From: Rhizobium sp. 11515TR
Lineage (GTDB): Bacteria > Pseudomonadota > Alphaproteobacteria > Rhizobiales > Rhizobiaceae
Direction: 5' to 3'
Assembly (NCBI RefSeq): GCF_002277895.1
Contig: NZ_CP022999.1
Location: forward strand, 1,240,001-1,304,000
Length of the DNA: 64,000 nucleotides
Of the stretch, positions 40,346-48,853 are shown one piece after another. The notes beneath the pieces were generated by a model. The model did not search any database. It had not been told where the DNA came from and was given only the letters and a program-made list of their open reading frames with translations. How positions within the stretch are numbered: the first letter of the stretch is position 1; each line of letters starts with the position of its first letter. The translations under genes and the position numbers were made by a program.

Positions 40346-41227
40346 TCAGGATCGGCGTGGTCTGTCGCTCTCGCCCTGGCGTCTAAACTCGCTCGGCGTG
40401 ACGCCCACCAGCTTCTTGAAGTCACGGGCGAAGTGGAATGGATCGGGGTAGCCGCATCTAGCGGCGATCTTGCCGATCTGCTCATCCGTTACCACCAGTA
40501 GCCGCTTGGCGGCATTTACGCGCTCGTGCCGCAGCCAGTCGATAGGCGTCGTTCCCGTTCTCTGACGGAAGCGGCGGAACAGTTGTGCTTGGCTCATATT
40601 GGCGGCAGGCGCGAGCTCTGCCACCGTCCAGGCGCGCGCCAGATCGGCTCGAACCGTCTCCATGACCCGCTGCAGGCGCTGAACGGCGCCGCCAACGTCA
40701 CCATTGTAGGCCCGCTCCGATACCAGTGAAGAGATCAACTGGGCGAGCAAGGCGAAGCACTGGCCGTCGGCAATGAAGCCTCTTCCTTCCACTTCACCGA
40801 GGATTCCCTCGAACATGCCTTGTAGATTGTGCACAGTCTTCATGTCGAAAACCGGATTGGCCACCACGCCAAGGCTGTCAAACAGAGTATCGAGCCCATA
40901 TCCGACAAATCCCACCCATAGATAGGACCAGTGCGCATGGCGTGGCTCACAGCGATGCGAATACAACATTGAGGAGTCCAGCCACGCGATTGTCCCTTCA
41001 TGCAGCAGGCTGGAAGCTCCGTTGACCTGCAACAGGCCTTTTCCGCCGAGAGTAAGGATCAGGGTGTGATGGTTGAAGCGGTGGGCGATCGGCATTTCCG
41101 CTGGCGTACAGATCCGGCGTCCAGCGGCGAGAAGCGTGTAGGGAAAGGCGCGGGACAACTTACCCGGAGTCTGAAAGAAGACGTCGTCAAGGGGGAGGGT
41201 TGCTGGTGAAGTCGCTTTATCGGTCAT
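40346..41227 (-). CDS. AraC-family transcriptional regulator
   Basis: 293 residues. The N-terminal part is a cupin-like sensor (MPIAHRFNHHTLILTLGGKGLLQVNG); the C-terminal two helix-turn-helix modules are WTVAELAPAANMSQAQLFRRFRQRTGTTPIDWLRHERV and EQIGKIAARCGYPDPFHFARDFKKLVGVTPSEFRR. It is divergent from the P450/ferredoxin genes and a direct repeat lies between, so it probably activates them in response to their substrate. ATG 41227 is the only sensible start. Confidence 0.9.
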   Translation of the reverse strand: MTDKATSPATLPLDDVFFQTPGKLSRAFPYTLLAAGRRICTPAEMPIAHRFNHHTLILTLGGKGLLQVNGASSLLHEGTIAWLDSSMLYSHRCEPRHAHWSYLWVGFVGYGLDTLFDSLGVVANPVFDMKTVHNLQGMFEGILGEVEGRGFIADGQCFALLAQLISSLVSERAYNGDVGGAVQRLQRVMETVRADLARAWTVAELAPAANMSQAQLFRRFRQRTGTTPIDWLRHERVNAAKRLLVVTDEQIGKIAARCGYPDPFHFARDFKKLVGVTPSEFRRQGESDRPRRS

Positions 41228-41236
41228 GGCGACCTA

Positions 41237-41270
41237 ACCATATTGGGGAATGAGAGTTTTATCCATATGG
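41237..41270. promoter_or_regulatory. Direct repeat in the AraC/P450 divergent region
   Basis: ACCATATTGG (41237-41246) and TCCATATGG (41262-41270) are near copies with starts 25 bases apart, in the same orientation. AraC-type regulators commonly bind such tandem half-sites. The second half-site is itself palindromic (CCATATGG). They start 10 bases from the AraC gene start. Confidence 0.4.
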
Positions 41271-41350
41271 CTGCGGTTGGCATCCATGTCTTTTCATGCC
41301 GTGCCGCTGTATTCTACGGCGATAAACCAGAATGGACAAAGGTCCTGATC

Positions 41351-42583
41351 ATGCCGACGGCAACCCCAGCATTCGATCCGCTCAGCCAAGCGTTCACTGA
41401 CGATCCCTATGCCGCTTACCGTGAGCTGCGCGCCACTCCCGGTCCTGTCTATTACGAGCATTTCGACATATGGCTGCTGTCGCGCTATCAGGATGTAGCC
41501 GTTGCTGCCGCTGACAAGACGCTGGTGCGCTCGCTCGAATTCTTTCTTTCCCCGGCGGAGATACAGGAGCAGAAGGTTCGGCAGAATTGGCACGACATGC
41601 CGAACCATTCGCGCTTCGTGCAATTCAGCCTTCTGGATTCCGATGGTGAAACCCATGACCGGCTGCGCCGAAAGGTGTTCCGTGAATTTACCCCGGCACT
41701 CGTTGCGCGCCAACGCGGCATGATACAGGATTTCGTCGACCGCCTGCTCGATCGTCTCCTGCAGGCAGGTACGATCGATTTCGTCGAAGATCTCGCCTCG
41801 CAGGTTCCGGGGCACATCATCGGCGCGGTTCTCGGCGTGCCGGAGGAATATGCCGGGCAGCTGCGCAAGTGGTCGGAAGAGGTCGTGCAGTATTTCGATG
41901 TCGATCGCAGCGCTGAGCGCAAGGCGATCGCCGAACGCGCGACGACGGAATTCTACGAACTCCTCAAGGAACTCATCGCCGAGCGCGTACGCAATCCGCG
42001 CGACGATCTTCTCTGTCGGCTGACCGAGGCACATCTTGCCGGCGAGCTGACTGAAGACGAGCTCGTCTCCACCTGCATGCTGATTCTCATGGCCGGACAT
42101 GGCTCGACCATCGATGTGCTGGGTAGCGGCATGCATGCTTTGATGCAATATCCCGATGCTCTGAGCAAGCTGCGGGAAACCCAAGCCGTAATGCCGACTG
42201 CCATCCAGGAAATGTTCCGCTTCGAATCCCCGTTGCCATTCTTCCATCGCTATCTGACGGAAGAAAAGACGATTGCGGGCACGCCACTGCCTAAGGGCAC
42301 GAAGATCGGCCTGCTCTATGGCGCGGCCAATCGTGATCCGGAGCAATTTGACTCACCCGATGTGTTCAATGTCGAGCGCACCCCCAACCGCCATCTGGCC
42401 TTCGGCGGCGGCGCGCATTTCTGTCTCGGCAATCATCTCGCGCGGCTGGACATGGAGATCATTTTCTCGACGCTCCTGCGACGCACCCGCGCGATCGAAC
42501 TGCTGGATGACAGTCCCGCCTACAAGCGCGGGCTCTCGGTGCGCGGTCCGCAACGTCTGGATATTCGTCTCATTGCCGCGTGA
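41351..42583 (+). CDS. Cytochrome P450
   Basis: 410 residues from ATG 41351 (MPTATPAFDPLSQAFTDDPY). The haem-binding loop FGGGAHFCLGNHLARLDMEI places the thiolate ligand at Cys358; the K-helix ExxR is EMFR in AIQEMFRFESPLPFFHRYL; the I-helix reads LILMAGHGSTID, where the usual acid-alcohol (E/D-T) pair is GST rather than ET/DT. Soluble bacterial class I type, receiving electrons from a ferredoxin, here the next gene (29 bases downstream). A ferredoxin reductase is not in the cluster. Substrate unknown. Confidence 0.92.
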   Translation: MPTATPAFDPLSQAFTDDPYAAYRELRATPGPVYYEHFDIWLLSRYQDVAVAAADKTLVRSLEFFLSPAEIQEQKVRQNWHDMPNHSRFVQFSLLDSDGETHDRLRRKVFREFTPALVARQRGMIQDFVDRLLDRLLQAGTIDFVEDLASQVPGHIIGAVLGVPEEYAGQLRKWSEEVVQYFDVDRSAERKAIAERATTEFYELLKELIAERVRNPRDDLLCRLTEAHLAGELTEDELVSTCMLILMAGHGSTIDVLGSGMHALMQYPDALSKLRETQAVMPTAIQEMFRFESPLPFFHRYLTEEKTIAGTPLPKGTKIGLLYGAANRDPEQFDSPDVFNVERTPNRHLAFGGGAHFCLGNHLARLDMEIIFSTLLRRTRAIELLDDSPAYKRGLSVRGPQRLDIRLIAA

Positions 42584-42612
42584 ACGGGCTTACCGAAAAT
42601 ATGGAGAATACA

Positions 42613-42933
42613 ATGTGTGAAATCGTGTTCATCGATTCCGCTGGCCGCGAGACGCGTGTTAAGGCGCAGGAGGGTGAGACTCTGATGGCTGTGGCCGTCA
42701 GGAGCGGCATCGATGGCATCGTGGCGCAATGCGGCGGCGCCTTGGCCTGCGGTACCTGTCATTGCTACATCGAGCAACCTCATCTCGATCTTCTGCCGCC
42801 GCCTTCGGAAGAGGAAGCGATGATGATCGAATTCGTGATGGAGCCGGCACCGAACAGCCGCTTGAGCTGCCAGATACTCGCAAGCAGCGTCGTCGACGGC
42901 ATGCGTGTCGTCGTGCCGGATAGTCAGCACTAG
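42613..42933 (+). CDS. 2Fe-2S ferredoxin (adrenodoxin/putidaredoxin type)
   Basis: 106 residues from ATG 42613, with GGAG 7 bases before it (42603-42606). Cluster ligands Cys40, Cys46 and Cys49 lie in CGGALACGTC, and the fourth, Cys86, in RLSCQI. The acidic region DLLPPPSEEEAMM fits a P450 partner. It transfers electrons from an NAD(P)H reductase to the upstream P450. The two form one operon that ends at a strong terminator at 43019-43048. Confidence 0.92.
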   Translation: MCEIVFIDSAGRETRVKAQEGETLMAVAVRSGIDGIVAQCGGALACGTCHCYIEQPHLDLLPPPSEEEAMMIEFVMEPAPNSRLSCQILASSVVDGMRVVVPDSQH

Positions 42934-43018
42934 GGGCAGGCACGTCGATTGCGGGTGAGACGGATTCCCGGGTTCGTATCCGCAGTTCGCGGTATAGAAA
43001 GATTATCATTGCATTTGG

Positions 43019-43048
43019 GCCGCTCCTTCTGCCGGAGCGGCTCTTTTT
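43019..43048 (+). terminator. Intrinsic terminator after the P450/ferredoxin operon
   Basis: GCCGCTCC (43019-43026), loop TTCTGCC, GGAGCGGC (43034-43041) followed by TCTTTTT. A perfect 8-base GC-rich stem plus a T-run, 85 bases after the ferredoxin stop. Confidence 0.9.
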
Positions 43049-43225
43049 GTAGTCATGTCCTGGGCGATTGCGATCGGTGATATATTATTCATGAGTATTG
43101 AAGTATAGATTTTTGGCGCTTATAGGTTGTGCCTGCGATTCCCAAGGCTTCTCCCCTCTCCGAATCTGCTGTGCCATATGTCGGCGTAGAGCAAGCCTCG
43201 TCGCCCAGAGGTCAGGTTGTTTTTG

Positions 43226-44890
43226 ATGGCTGAAAAACCCAGAATTCTTGAGCCGATCAACGAGATCCTGCACACTTATTGGAAATCTGATCGCAGGATG
43301 CTAGTGATCTGCGCGGTCGTTGTATTGCTCTCCAGCGTCAGCAGTGTCGCCGCTCCCTATGTCTTTTCCCGATTTATCGACCGCTTGCCGCGAGATGGCG
43401 CTATTTGGGGCGTGCTGCAGGGCTTGCTGGTCTATGCTTTGTTGCTGGGGGCGTCTTCCGCTCTCCAGCACATGGTTCAATATCTTTCGCTGATGAGTTC
43501 CCAGAACCTGGGCTTCATTGCGAGAACGCGCTTCTTCGAGCGCATCTTAAAAAAGACGGCCGCCTTCTTCGTCGAGCACAATCCGAGCGAAATCCAGACC
43601 GCGAGTGCGGGTGGCAGCAATGCCTTGACAATGCTTGTTCAGCTTGGGCTCATCGTTTTCATTCCTGGTCTCATCCAAATTCTGCTCACGCTTTTGACGC
43701 TCGGCGCACTCATCGATATGCAAGTAACCCTGATCGTCGCAGCTTATGGTGCAACGACGATTGCGCTGACTTTGATCTCCGTTCGCCGCGCGCGCGTCTT
43801 TCTGGATAAAGCGATAGAGGCTGGCCAGGAAAACGCGCGCTTCGTCGGAAATGCGATGAACGCGATGGAGACACTTCGTTACTTCGGCAGCCATGACTGG
43901 ATGAAGCGGCGTTTTACGGCCAAGGCGGCGGAGGTTAGGGACGCCTGGCGTGGGTACGTCCTGCAGCGTGTCGGTTATATCGCAGTACTCGGACTGGGGC
44001 TTTCGGTGCAGTTCTCAGTGACCTTTCTATTGCTGCTGCCACGTTATAACGCCGGCGAGGTGACGGTCGGCGATATCGTCCTGTTCAATACCTTGTTGCT
44101 TCAACTCAACATGCCATTCGACATGATGGCACATACGATCGACGACCTTGCACGTTCGCGTGCAACGCTGGCGCCAATGGCAGGCATGTGGCAGGCACCG
44201 GAAGAACGCCAGGTGTCGCAGGCCACGGCCTTTGCAACGCGCGATGGGCGGCTGGTGTTTGACAGGGTTGGCCATGCCTATGGGAACGGCCGCGGCGTGA
44301 CGGATGTCAGTTTTGAGGCGGAGCGTGGCGGGATGACATTTCTCGTCGGCGAAACCGGTTCCGGCAAATCCACAATCTTCAAGCTGGCGCTGAAATCGAT
44401 CGAACCGGATTCCGGCCGCATCCTCATCGATGGCATCGACCTCACCTCGATCGATCGCGCCGACTGGTACTCGGCGGTTGCCGTCGTCCCGCAGGACGCC
44501 ATTCTGCTCAACGAAAGCCTTGCGGAGAACATTCTGCTTGGCCGACCGAGAGATGAAGGGCGGCTGCGCCTAGTGGTGGAGAAGGCGGCGATCCTCGGCT
44601 TCATCGATGCTTTACCCGAAGGTTTCGAAACCACGGTCGGCGAGCGCGGACTCAAGCTTTCCGGAGGCGAGCGTCAACGCATCGCGATTGCGCGCGCTCT
44701 TTACGGCGATCCAGCCATCCTCTTTCTCGACGAGGCAAGTTCGGCGTTGGATGAGGCGACGGAGCGCGACATCATGGAACATATCCGCGGGCTTGCCCAC
44801 GATGTCACGGTGCTGGCGATCACCCACAGGCGTTCCGTGATCGCTCCAACGGATAGGGTGGTGAATATGAGCCAGCCTGTCCAAGCATAG
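43226..44890 (+). CDS. ABC transporter with fused permease and ATPase (exporter type)
   Basis: 554 residues from ATG 43226; the in-frame TTG at 43217 is less likely. Residues about 25-300 form a six-helix ABC exporter membrane domain (VICAVVVLLSSVSSVAAPYVFSRFID at the start); the ATPase part has Walker A LVGETGSGKSTIFKL, Q-loop VVPQDAILLN, signature LKLSGGERQRIAIARAL, Walker B AILFLDEASSALDE and H-loop AITHR. The architecture resembles ATM1/HMT or MsbA-like half-transporters. It stands alone; the substrate (peptide, lipid or metal-thiol conjugate) is open. Confidence 0.88.
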   Translation: MAEKPRILEPINEILHTYWKSDRRMLVICAVVVLLSSVSSVAAPYVFSRFIDRLPRDGAIWGVLQGLLVYALLLGASSALQHMVQYLSLMSSQNLGFIARTRFFERILKKTAAFFVEHNPSEIQTASAGGSNALTMLVQLGLIVFIPGLIQILLTLLTLGALIDMQVTLIVAAYGATTIALTLISVRRARVFLDKAIEAGQENARFVGNAMNAMETLRYFGSHDWMKRRFTAKAAEVRDAWRGYVLQRVGYIAVLGLGLSVQFSVTFLLLLPRYNAGEVTVGDIVLFNTLLLQLNMPFDMMAHTIDDLARSRATLAPMAGMWQAPEERQVSQATAFATRDGRLVFDRVGHAYGNGRGVTDVSFEAERGGMTFLVGETGSGKSTIFKLALKSIEPDSGRILIDGIDLTSIDRADWYSAVAVVPQDAILLNESLAENILLGRPRDEGRLRLVVEKAAILGFIDALPEGFETTVGERGLKLSGGERQRIAIARALYGDPAILFLDEASSALDEATERDIMEHIRGLAHDVTVLAITHRRSVIAPTDRVVNMSQPVQA

Positions 44891-44904
44891 GCCATCGACC
44901 GGTC

Positions 44905-45969
44905 TTACTTAAGCTGCTCCGATGCCAGGAGATCGGCATAGTGGGCGCGAGCGACATCCGGGTGGGAGCGCAGCCGGCTCTTCAGCTGGTTTTGGCCGAC
45001 TTCGCGGAAGATCGGATTCAGGGGGTCGACCGAGATGCCGCGCTCCGATCGTTTCAGATCTTCCGGCAGTTCGATGACGGGGATCGTCGCATCCGGTCGG
45101 GAACCGAGGAAGAAGGCGACGGAGAAACGTTCGACGCCGGCAGGCGGTGCGATGACGTCATGTACGTCGGCGCGGACGAAGCCGTTCGTCGCAAGCTCGA
45201 GCAACTCGCCGGTATTGATGACGAAGGTGCCCGGCACGGGCGGCGCGTCGATCCAGACGCCGTCTTCCGTGCGCACGCGCAAGCCGGGCGTGGTGTCCTG
45301 GAGCAGCACGGTGACGAAGCCGCCATCCTTGTGGGCGCCGACGCCCTGGTCCGTCTCGGCGACGTCGCGGCCGGGATAGCGGATGATCTTCAGAAGCTGC
45401 GAGGCCTGCGGCTCATAAATATCGGCGAAGACGTTTTCCTGCTGGCCGAGAGCTGCGGCGATCGCCTTCAGAATGTCGATGCCGATGCGCGTCACCTCGG
45501 CCTGATAGGCAAGCAGCAGAGGCTTGAGTTCCGGCAATGCCTCCGGCCACTGGTTCGGTCCCTGGAGGCGCCGCCAGGCCGGCGTATCCGGGCCGATCTC
45601 CAAGGGTGTGCTTTCGGTGTTGATGTCGAGCTGCTCGCGCCAATCCTGTTCGCCACGGGTGCGCTCTTGGCCGGCGCGATTGTAGCCGCGGAAATGCGGT
45701 GACTTGACCATCTCGATCTTGAGCTTTTCTTCCATGGGCAGCGCGAAGAAACGCTTAGCCGTGGCCACCACGTCAGCAATCAGCTTGGGATCGACGCCGT
45801 GCCCCGTCAGATAGAAGAAGCCGTGATCGTAAAGCACCGTGCGGAGCTCGGCGATAAAGGCCTGATGTTCTGCGGGCGAAGCATAGAGGCGCGACAGGTC
45901 AAGCGTTGGAAGCGATATGTCGGAGCCGGTCGGCGCGGTATAGGAGGTCAATGAGGTTTCCTCTTTCAA
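44905..45969 (-). CDS. Isopenicillin-N-synthase-like 2-oxoglutarate/Fe(II) dioxygenase
   Basis: 354 residues. The N-terminal DIOX_N region (ISLPTLDLSRLYASPAEHQAFIAELRTVLYDHGFFYLTGHGV) and the C-terminal catalytic jellyroll are complete. Iron ligands: His and Asp in GAHKDGGFVTVLLQD and the distal His in RADVHDVIAP; the 2-oxoglutarate-binding RxS is in ERFSVAFF. The family includes oxidases of small acids, hormones and antibiotics; bacterial members next to no pathway genes are mostly uncharacterised. It is convergent with the ABC exporter gene and has no operon partner. Confidence 0.87.
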   Translation of the reverse strand: MKEETSLTSYTAPTGSDISLPTLDLSRLYASPAEHQAFIAELRTVLYDHGFFYLTGHGVDPKLIADVVATAKRFFALPMEEKLKIEMVKSPHFRGYNRAGQERTRGEQDWREQLDINTESTPLEIGPDTPAWRRLQGPNQWPEALPELKPLLLAYQAEVTRIGIDILKAIAAALGQQENVFADIYEPQASQLLKIIRYPGRDVAETDQGVGAHKDGGFVTVLLQDTTPGLRVRTEDGVWIDAPPVPGTFVINTGELLELATNGFVRADVHDVIAPPAGVERFSVAFFLGSRPDATIPVIELPEDLKRSERGISVDPLNPIFREVGQNQLKSRLRSHPDVARAHYADLLASEQLK

Positions 45970-46179
45970 GCTCGTCTTTGTTCTCGGGCCGTGACGCCAT
46001 CGCCTGCCTGTTCTGTGCCGTGGTGACGCAAATCGCCCTTATGGATTGAGGCAAGGCTAGAAGCCTTTCGACACTAAGGCAAAGAAGATAATCTCAAAGA
46101 TCGCTGAGCTTTTGGAATGGTTTTTACAGCCGTCATTCTTGCGACTACCGCTTACCCGAATAGTTCTTGAATTCGCAGT

Positions 46180-46694
46180 TCACATCAATTTCTGCGCAAA
46201 CGCATCCAGCTCATCAACACTGCCTATCCGTGTCAGCGTCTTGCCTGCATCATGGGCTTCGGTACACAGGCGGCGAATGCCGGGCATCCAGTCCTGCTCG
46301 ATGTCCCATATGGTCCGGAACAGATCCCGTGTCGGCGGCATCGCCGAAAGTCCGCCGGGTGTGTTTTCGAGCTTGCCCGACTGCCAGGCGATCTGCCGTT
46401 CTGCTGCAAACCAGAAATGCATCCACAGCGGCATATCGATGAGGATGATCTCGGTCGCGCGATCTATCCGTGCCGGGATCGAATTCTTGTGCCCCAGGCC
46501 ATCGATGACCCAATTCTCACCGGATAGGATCCGTTCATGCTGCTCGACATAAGTCTCGATCGGTGTGGGAATCCAGCCTTCTTGCCAAAGCAGCCTGTCG
46601 ATCTCGAAATGGGGAATCGCGTGGCGCTCGCTCAATTTGGGGCGAGGGTGGATTTCCCACCGCCTGCATTTCCTAAAATGGCGATACGCGACAT
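46180..46694 (-). pseudogene. P-loop kinase-like (FlaR/topology-modulation type) split by a one-base deletion
   Basis: From ATG 46694 the minus strand reads MSRIAILGNAGGGKSTLAPN-stop, a clear Walker A. The homologous continuation KLSERHAIPHFEIDRLLWQEGWIPTP is in another frame, which stays open to 46180 (ERILSGENWVIDGLGHKNSIPARIDRATEIILIDMPLWMHFW). Adding one base to the four-base G/C run at 46639-46642 joins them into a protein of about 171 residues. Members of this adenylate-kinase-like group are small and of unclear function. It is either a fresh pseudogene or a sequencing error in a homopolymer. Confidence 0.75.
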
Positions 46695-46799
46695 TGGATG
46701 ATGACCTGACGATTCGAGCCTGTCGGAAACCTGGCAAAGATGCCGGAGCTGTTATGAAGCTATTCCCTTGCTGTTGCAATTGATGCGACGGCAGGAGAC

Positions 46800-47273
46800 T
46801 TAGGCTGCACCGCGCCTTACGAAATGCTGAATGCCAGCGGGATTGGTGACGATAAGGTTGCGTATGGGAGTTGGCACCAAGTCGAACCGATCGAGCCCGG
46901 CCAGCGTGGAAGGTGCCCAGCGAAATTCGAGGTCGGCACTCCCATCCTTCACCCGATGCACGATTTCCGTTTCGTGAAACGGAAATGGCTGCAGTAGTTC
47001 CGCCTCGTAGTAGAAGCCGAGTTCGTGAACTCGTCGTCCGGCAAATTCGAAGAAATTCTCTATGATGAAACGTAAGGGGCCGATGGTCGCCTTGCGGCCG
47101 ATTTCCTCTTCGATCTCGCGAGCAAGCGTCTCGGCGCCTGCCTCATGAAACTCCACCCGGCCGCCGGGCAAAGACCAGAAGTTATCTGTGAGCGCGCGGT
47201 GAATGAGGATATGATCGCCGTGGCGGATCAATGCGCCGGCGCGCAATTGAAAACGGGATTCTCCCGAATCCAT
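46800..47273 (-). CDS. Nudix hydrolase
   Basis: 157 residues from ATG 47273; an ATG at 47339 would add 22 residues. The Nudix box GGRVEFHEAGAETLAREIEEEIG fits Gx5Ex7REUxEExGU exactly. SLPG before it and VHRVKDGSADLEFRWAPSTLAGLD after it are typical of the ADP-ribose/NADH/(d)NTP-type members. It hydrolyses a nucleoside diphosphate linked to another moiety; the substrate is not predictable. It lies 105 bases upstream of the P-loop kinase gene on the same strand and may share its transcript. Confidence 0.88.
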   Translation of the reverse strand: MDSGESRFQLRAGALIRHGDHILIHRALTDNFWSLPGGRVEFHEAGAETLAREIEEEIGRKATIGPLRFIIENFFEFAGRRVHELGFYYEAELLQPFPFHETEIVHRVKDGSADLEFRWAPSTLAGLDRFDLVPTPIRNLIVTNPAGIQHFVRRGAA

Positions 47274-47437
47274 GACGATATGGTTCGCGCGGTTTCTGCC
47301 ATGGACGACCCTCCGATTGCGATGCGAGATGGAAATCATTTGCCAGATACCAGCATCCGGTTCTCAGATATAATGAAGCGGTTTGAAGGTTGTTTTTCGT
47401 TTGCTTCGTTTCCCCTAAAATCGAGCAGGTTCGGGCA

Positions 47438-47824
47438 ATGCGTTTCGTAAATCCAATCCCCTTCGTCAGCGATATCGAGCGTTCGAAGGCGTTCTACGGT
47501 GAGCTGCTGGGACTCGAGATCTTGAATGACTTCGGCAGCTTTGTGCTGTTTAAAACCGGCTTTGCGATTCATGATGGAAAATCGCTGGAGCAAACGGTCT
47601 GGAGGAAAAGCAGCGAAGCATCCGAACCCTATGGGCGGCGAAACATCCTTCTCTATTTCGAACATGAGGACGTGGATGCCGCCTTCGAGGCGATAGCGCC
47701 ACATGTCAATCTCATTCATCCCGTCGAAAGGCAGGACTGGGGGCAGCGCGTATTCCGCTTCTATGATCCTGATGGTCATGCGATGGAGATCGGCGAACCG
47801 CAACCGGACCTGATAGCCGGTTGA
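47438..47824 (+). CDS. VOC-family (glyoxalase/bleomycin-resistance-like) protein
   Basis: 128 residues from ATG 47438 (MRFVNPIPFVSDIERSKAFYGELLGLEIL). Two beta-alpha-beta-beta-beta modules are visible; the second ends RVFRFYDPDGHAMEIGEP, which carries the usual Glu metal ligand. VOC proteins include glyoxalases, dioxygenases and antibiotic-binding proteins; nothing here specifies which. It is divergent from the Nudix gene and stands alone. Confidence 0.87.
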   Translation: MRFVNPIPFVSDIERSKAFYGELLGLEILNDFGSFVLFKTGFAIHDGKSLEQTVWRKSSEASEPYGRRNILLYFEHEDVDAAFEAIAPHVNLIHPVERQDWGQRVFRFYDPDGHAMEIGEPQPDLIAG

Positions 47825-47983
47825 TCCTTGCTGCCGTTAACCTGAAGCGACGGAGAATGGAAATGCGATCGCAGTATGTTCTCCAATGCGAGCCGGTTTG
47901 GCTGCACGCGAACTCAAGGCGATATATGGTCTGCCTCGCACCGATCGTTGTTTGACATATCACATCACCATGAAACGGATCTC

Positions 47984-48715
47984 ATGCTCATCGCCCAGAT
48001 TAGCGACATTCACGCCAGCCCGACGAATGATAGCATGGCGCGGCTTGACCGTGCCGTATCCTGGTTAGCGGTCCTTCAGCCGGATTTGCTGGTGGTCTCC
48101 GGCGACCTAGTTGATGGGAGTTGGCCCGAAGGCTATAGCCTCATATCGACATCGCTCCATCGCCTTGCCTGTCGTTCATTGATCCTTCCGGGCAATTCGG
48201 ACGATCGAGCCGTCATGCGGGCGATTGTGCCGCAACCGGATTATTGGCACGACCGGCCGGCAATGCATTTTATCGAACCCTGCGGCGGGTCTGTCATAAT
48301 CGGGCTCGATACCTGCGTGGATGGCGAGGCCTATGGCGACGTCACGCAACATCTTTCCTGGTTGCGGCGGGCGTTGGCGGGTAGCCCCAATGGCACGGCG
48401 TTGCTTTTCACCCATCATCACGTGTTCCCTTGCGGTATTCCCCCGTTGGATGCGGTCATGTGCAAGGGTACGCAAGCCTTGGCGGGTCTGCTGAAGAGCG
48501 GCATTAGACTGCCGGCTGCTATTTGTAGCGGTCATGTTCATCGGAGCATGTCAAGCCTGTTCGCGGGCATTCCTGCCTATACGTGCGGTTCCATATGTCC
48601 TGCCAATCCGCTGATGCTCAACGCATCTCGCGTGCCGCAAGCAGCGGACCCTCCCGCCTTGATGATTCATGATCTGAGACATGGTCATCTCGTCAGCAGC
48701 CATGTTTCGGTCTGA
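47984..48715 (+). CDS. Class III cyclic-nucleotide-phosphodiesterase-like metallophosphoesterase
   Basis: 243 residues from ATG 47984, where AQISDIHAS (DxH) begins; upstream codons are not homologous. Other metal-site motifs are VVSGDLVDG (GD), LPGNSDD (GN[H]D with Ser in place of His), LLFTHHH and the final GHVH in AICSGHVHRS. The set matches CpdA/GpdQ-type phosphodiesterases, which hydrolyse cAMP or glycerophosphodiesters. The GNSD in place of GNHD is a departure seen in this subgroup. No operon partner; its stop is followed in frame by a coding-like stretch (next entry). Confidence 0.85.
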   Translation: MLIAQISDIHASPTNDSMARLDRAVSWLAVLQPDLLVVSGDLVDGSWPEGYSLISTSLHRLACRSLILPGNSDDRAVMRAIVPQPDYWHDRPAMHFIEPCGGSVIIGLDTCVDGEAYGDVTQHLSWLRRALAGSPNGTALLFTHHHVFPCGIPPLDAVMCKGTQALAGLLKSGIRLPAAICSGHVHRSMSSLFAGIPAYTCGSICPANPLMLNASRVPQAADPPALMIHDLRHGHLVSSHVSV

Positions 48716-48853
48716 GGCAATTTCCTCCTTGAGGCCGAAATAGACCGGTTCCCAGGCGCCTATGACGAGGTTGGCCGTTCCTTTGCACTAGGCGCGGCGC
48801 CAACCTTCGAAGGCGGAGCATTCTTTGCCTTGCAAAGAATCGAATCAGAATAA
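48716..48853 (+). other. Coding-like in-frame stretch after the phosphoesterase stop
   Basis: Directly after the TGA of the phosphoesterase gene the same frame stays open for 45 codons to a TAA, reading GNFLLEAEIDRFPGAYDEVG and RSFALGAAPTFEGGAFFALQ before the end. The composition looks like real protein and unlike non-coding DNA, but I do not recognise a family. It could be the end of a lost gene joined by a deletion, or chance. The final bases overlap the cytochrome b561 gene on the other strand. No start codon is present. Confidence 0.3.
48820..48840. repeat. Perfect inverted repeat beyond the cytochrome b561 stop
   Basis: ATTCTTTGC (48820-48828), CTT, GCAAAGAAT (48832-48840). It is 5 bases past the end of the cytochrome gene on its strand and may form the transcript end; there is no clear T-run. 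Confidence 0.45.

Noticed and set aside
34024..48755. ATAGACCGGTTCC present near 34024 and again near 48742 as a dispersed repeat
   Set aside because: Only 13 bases are shared and the flanks differ; the second copy is in a coding-like frame. Chance is a sufficient explanation.
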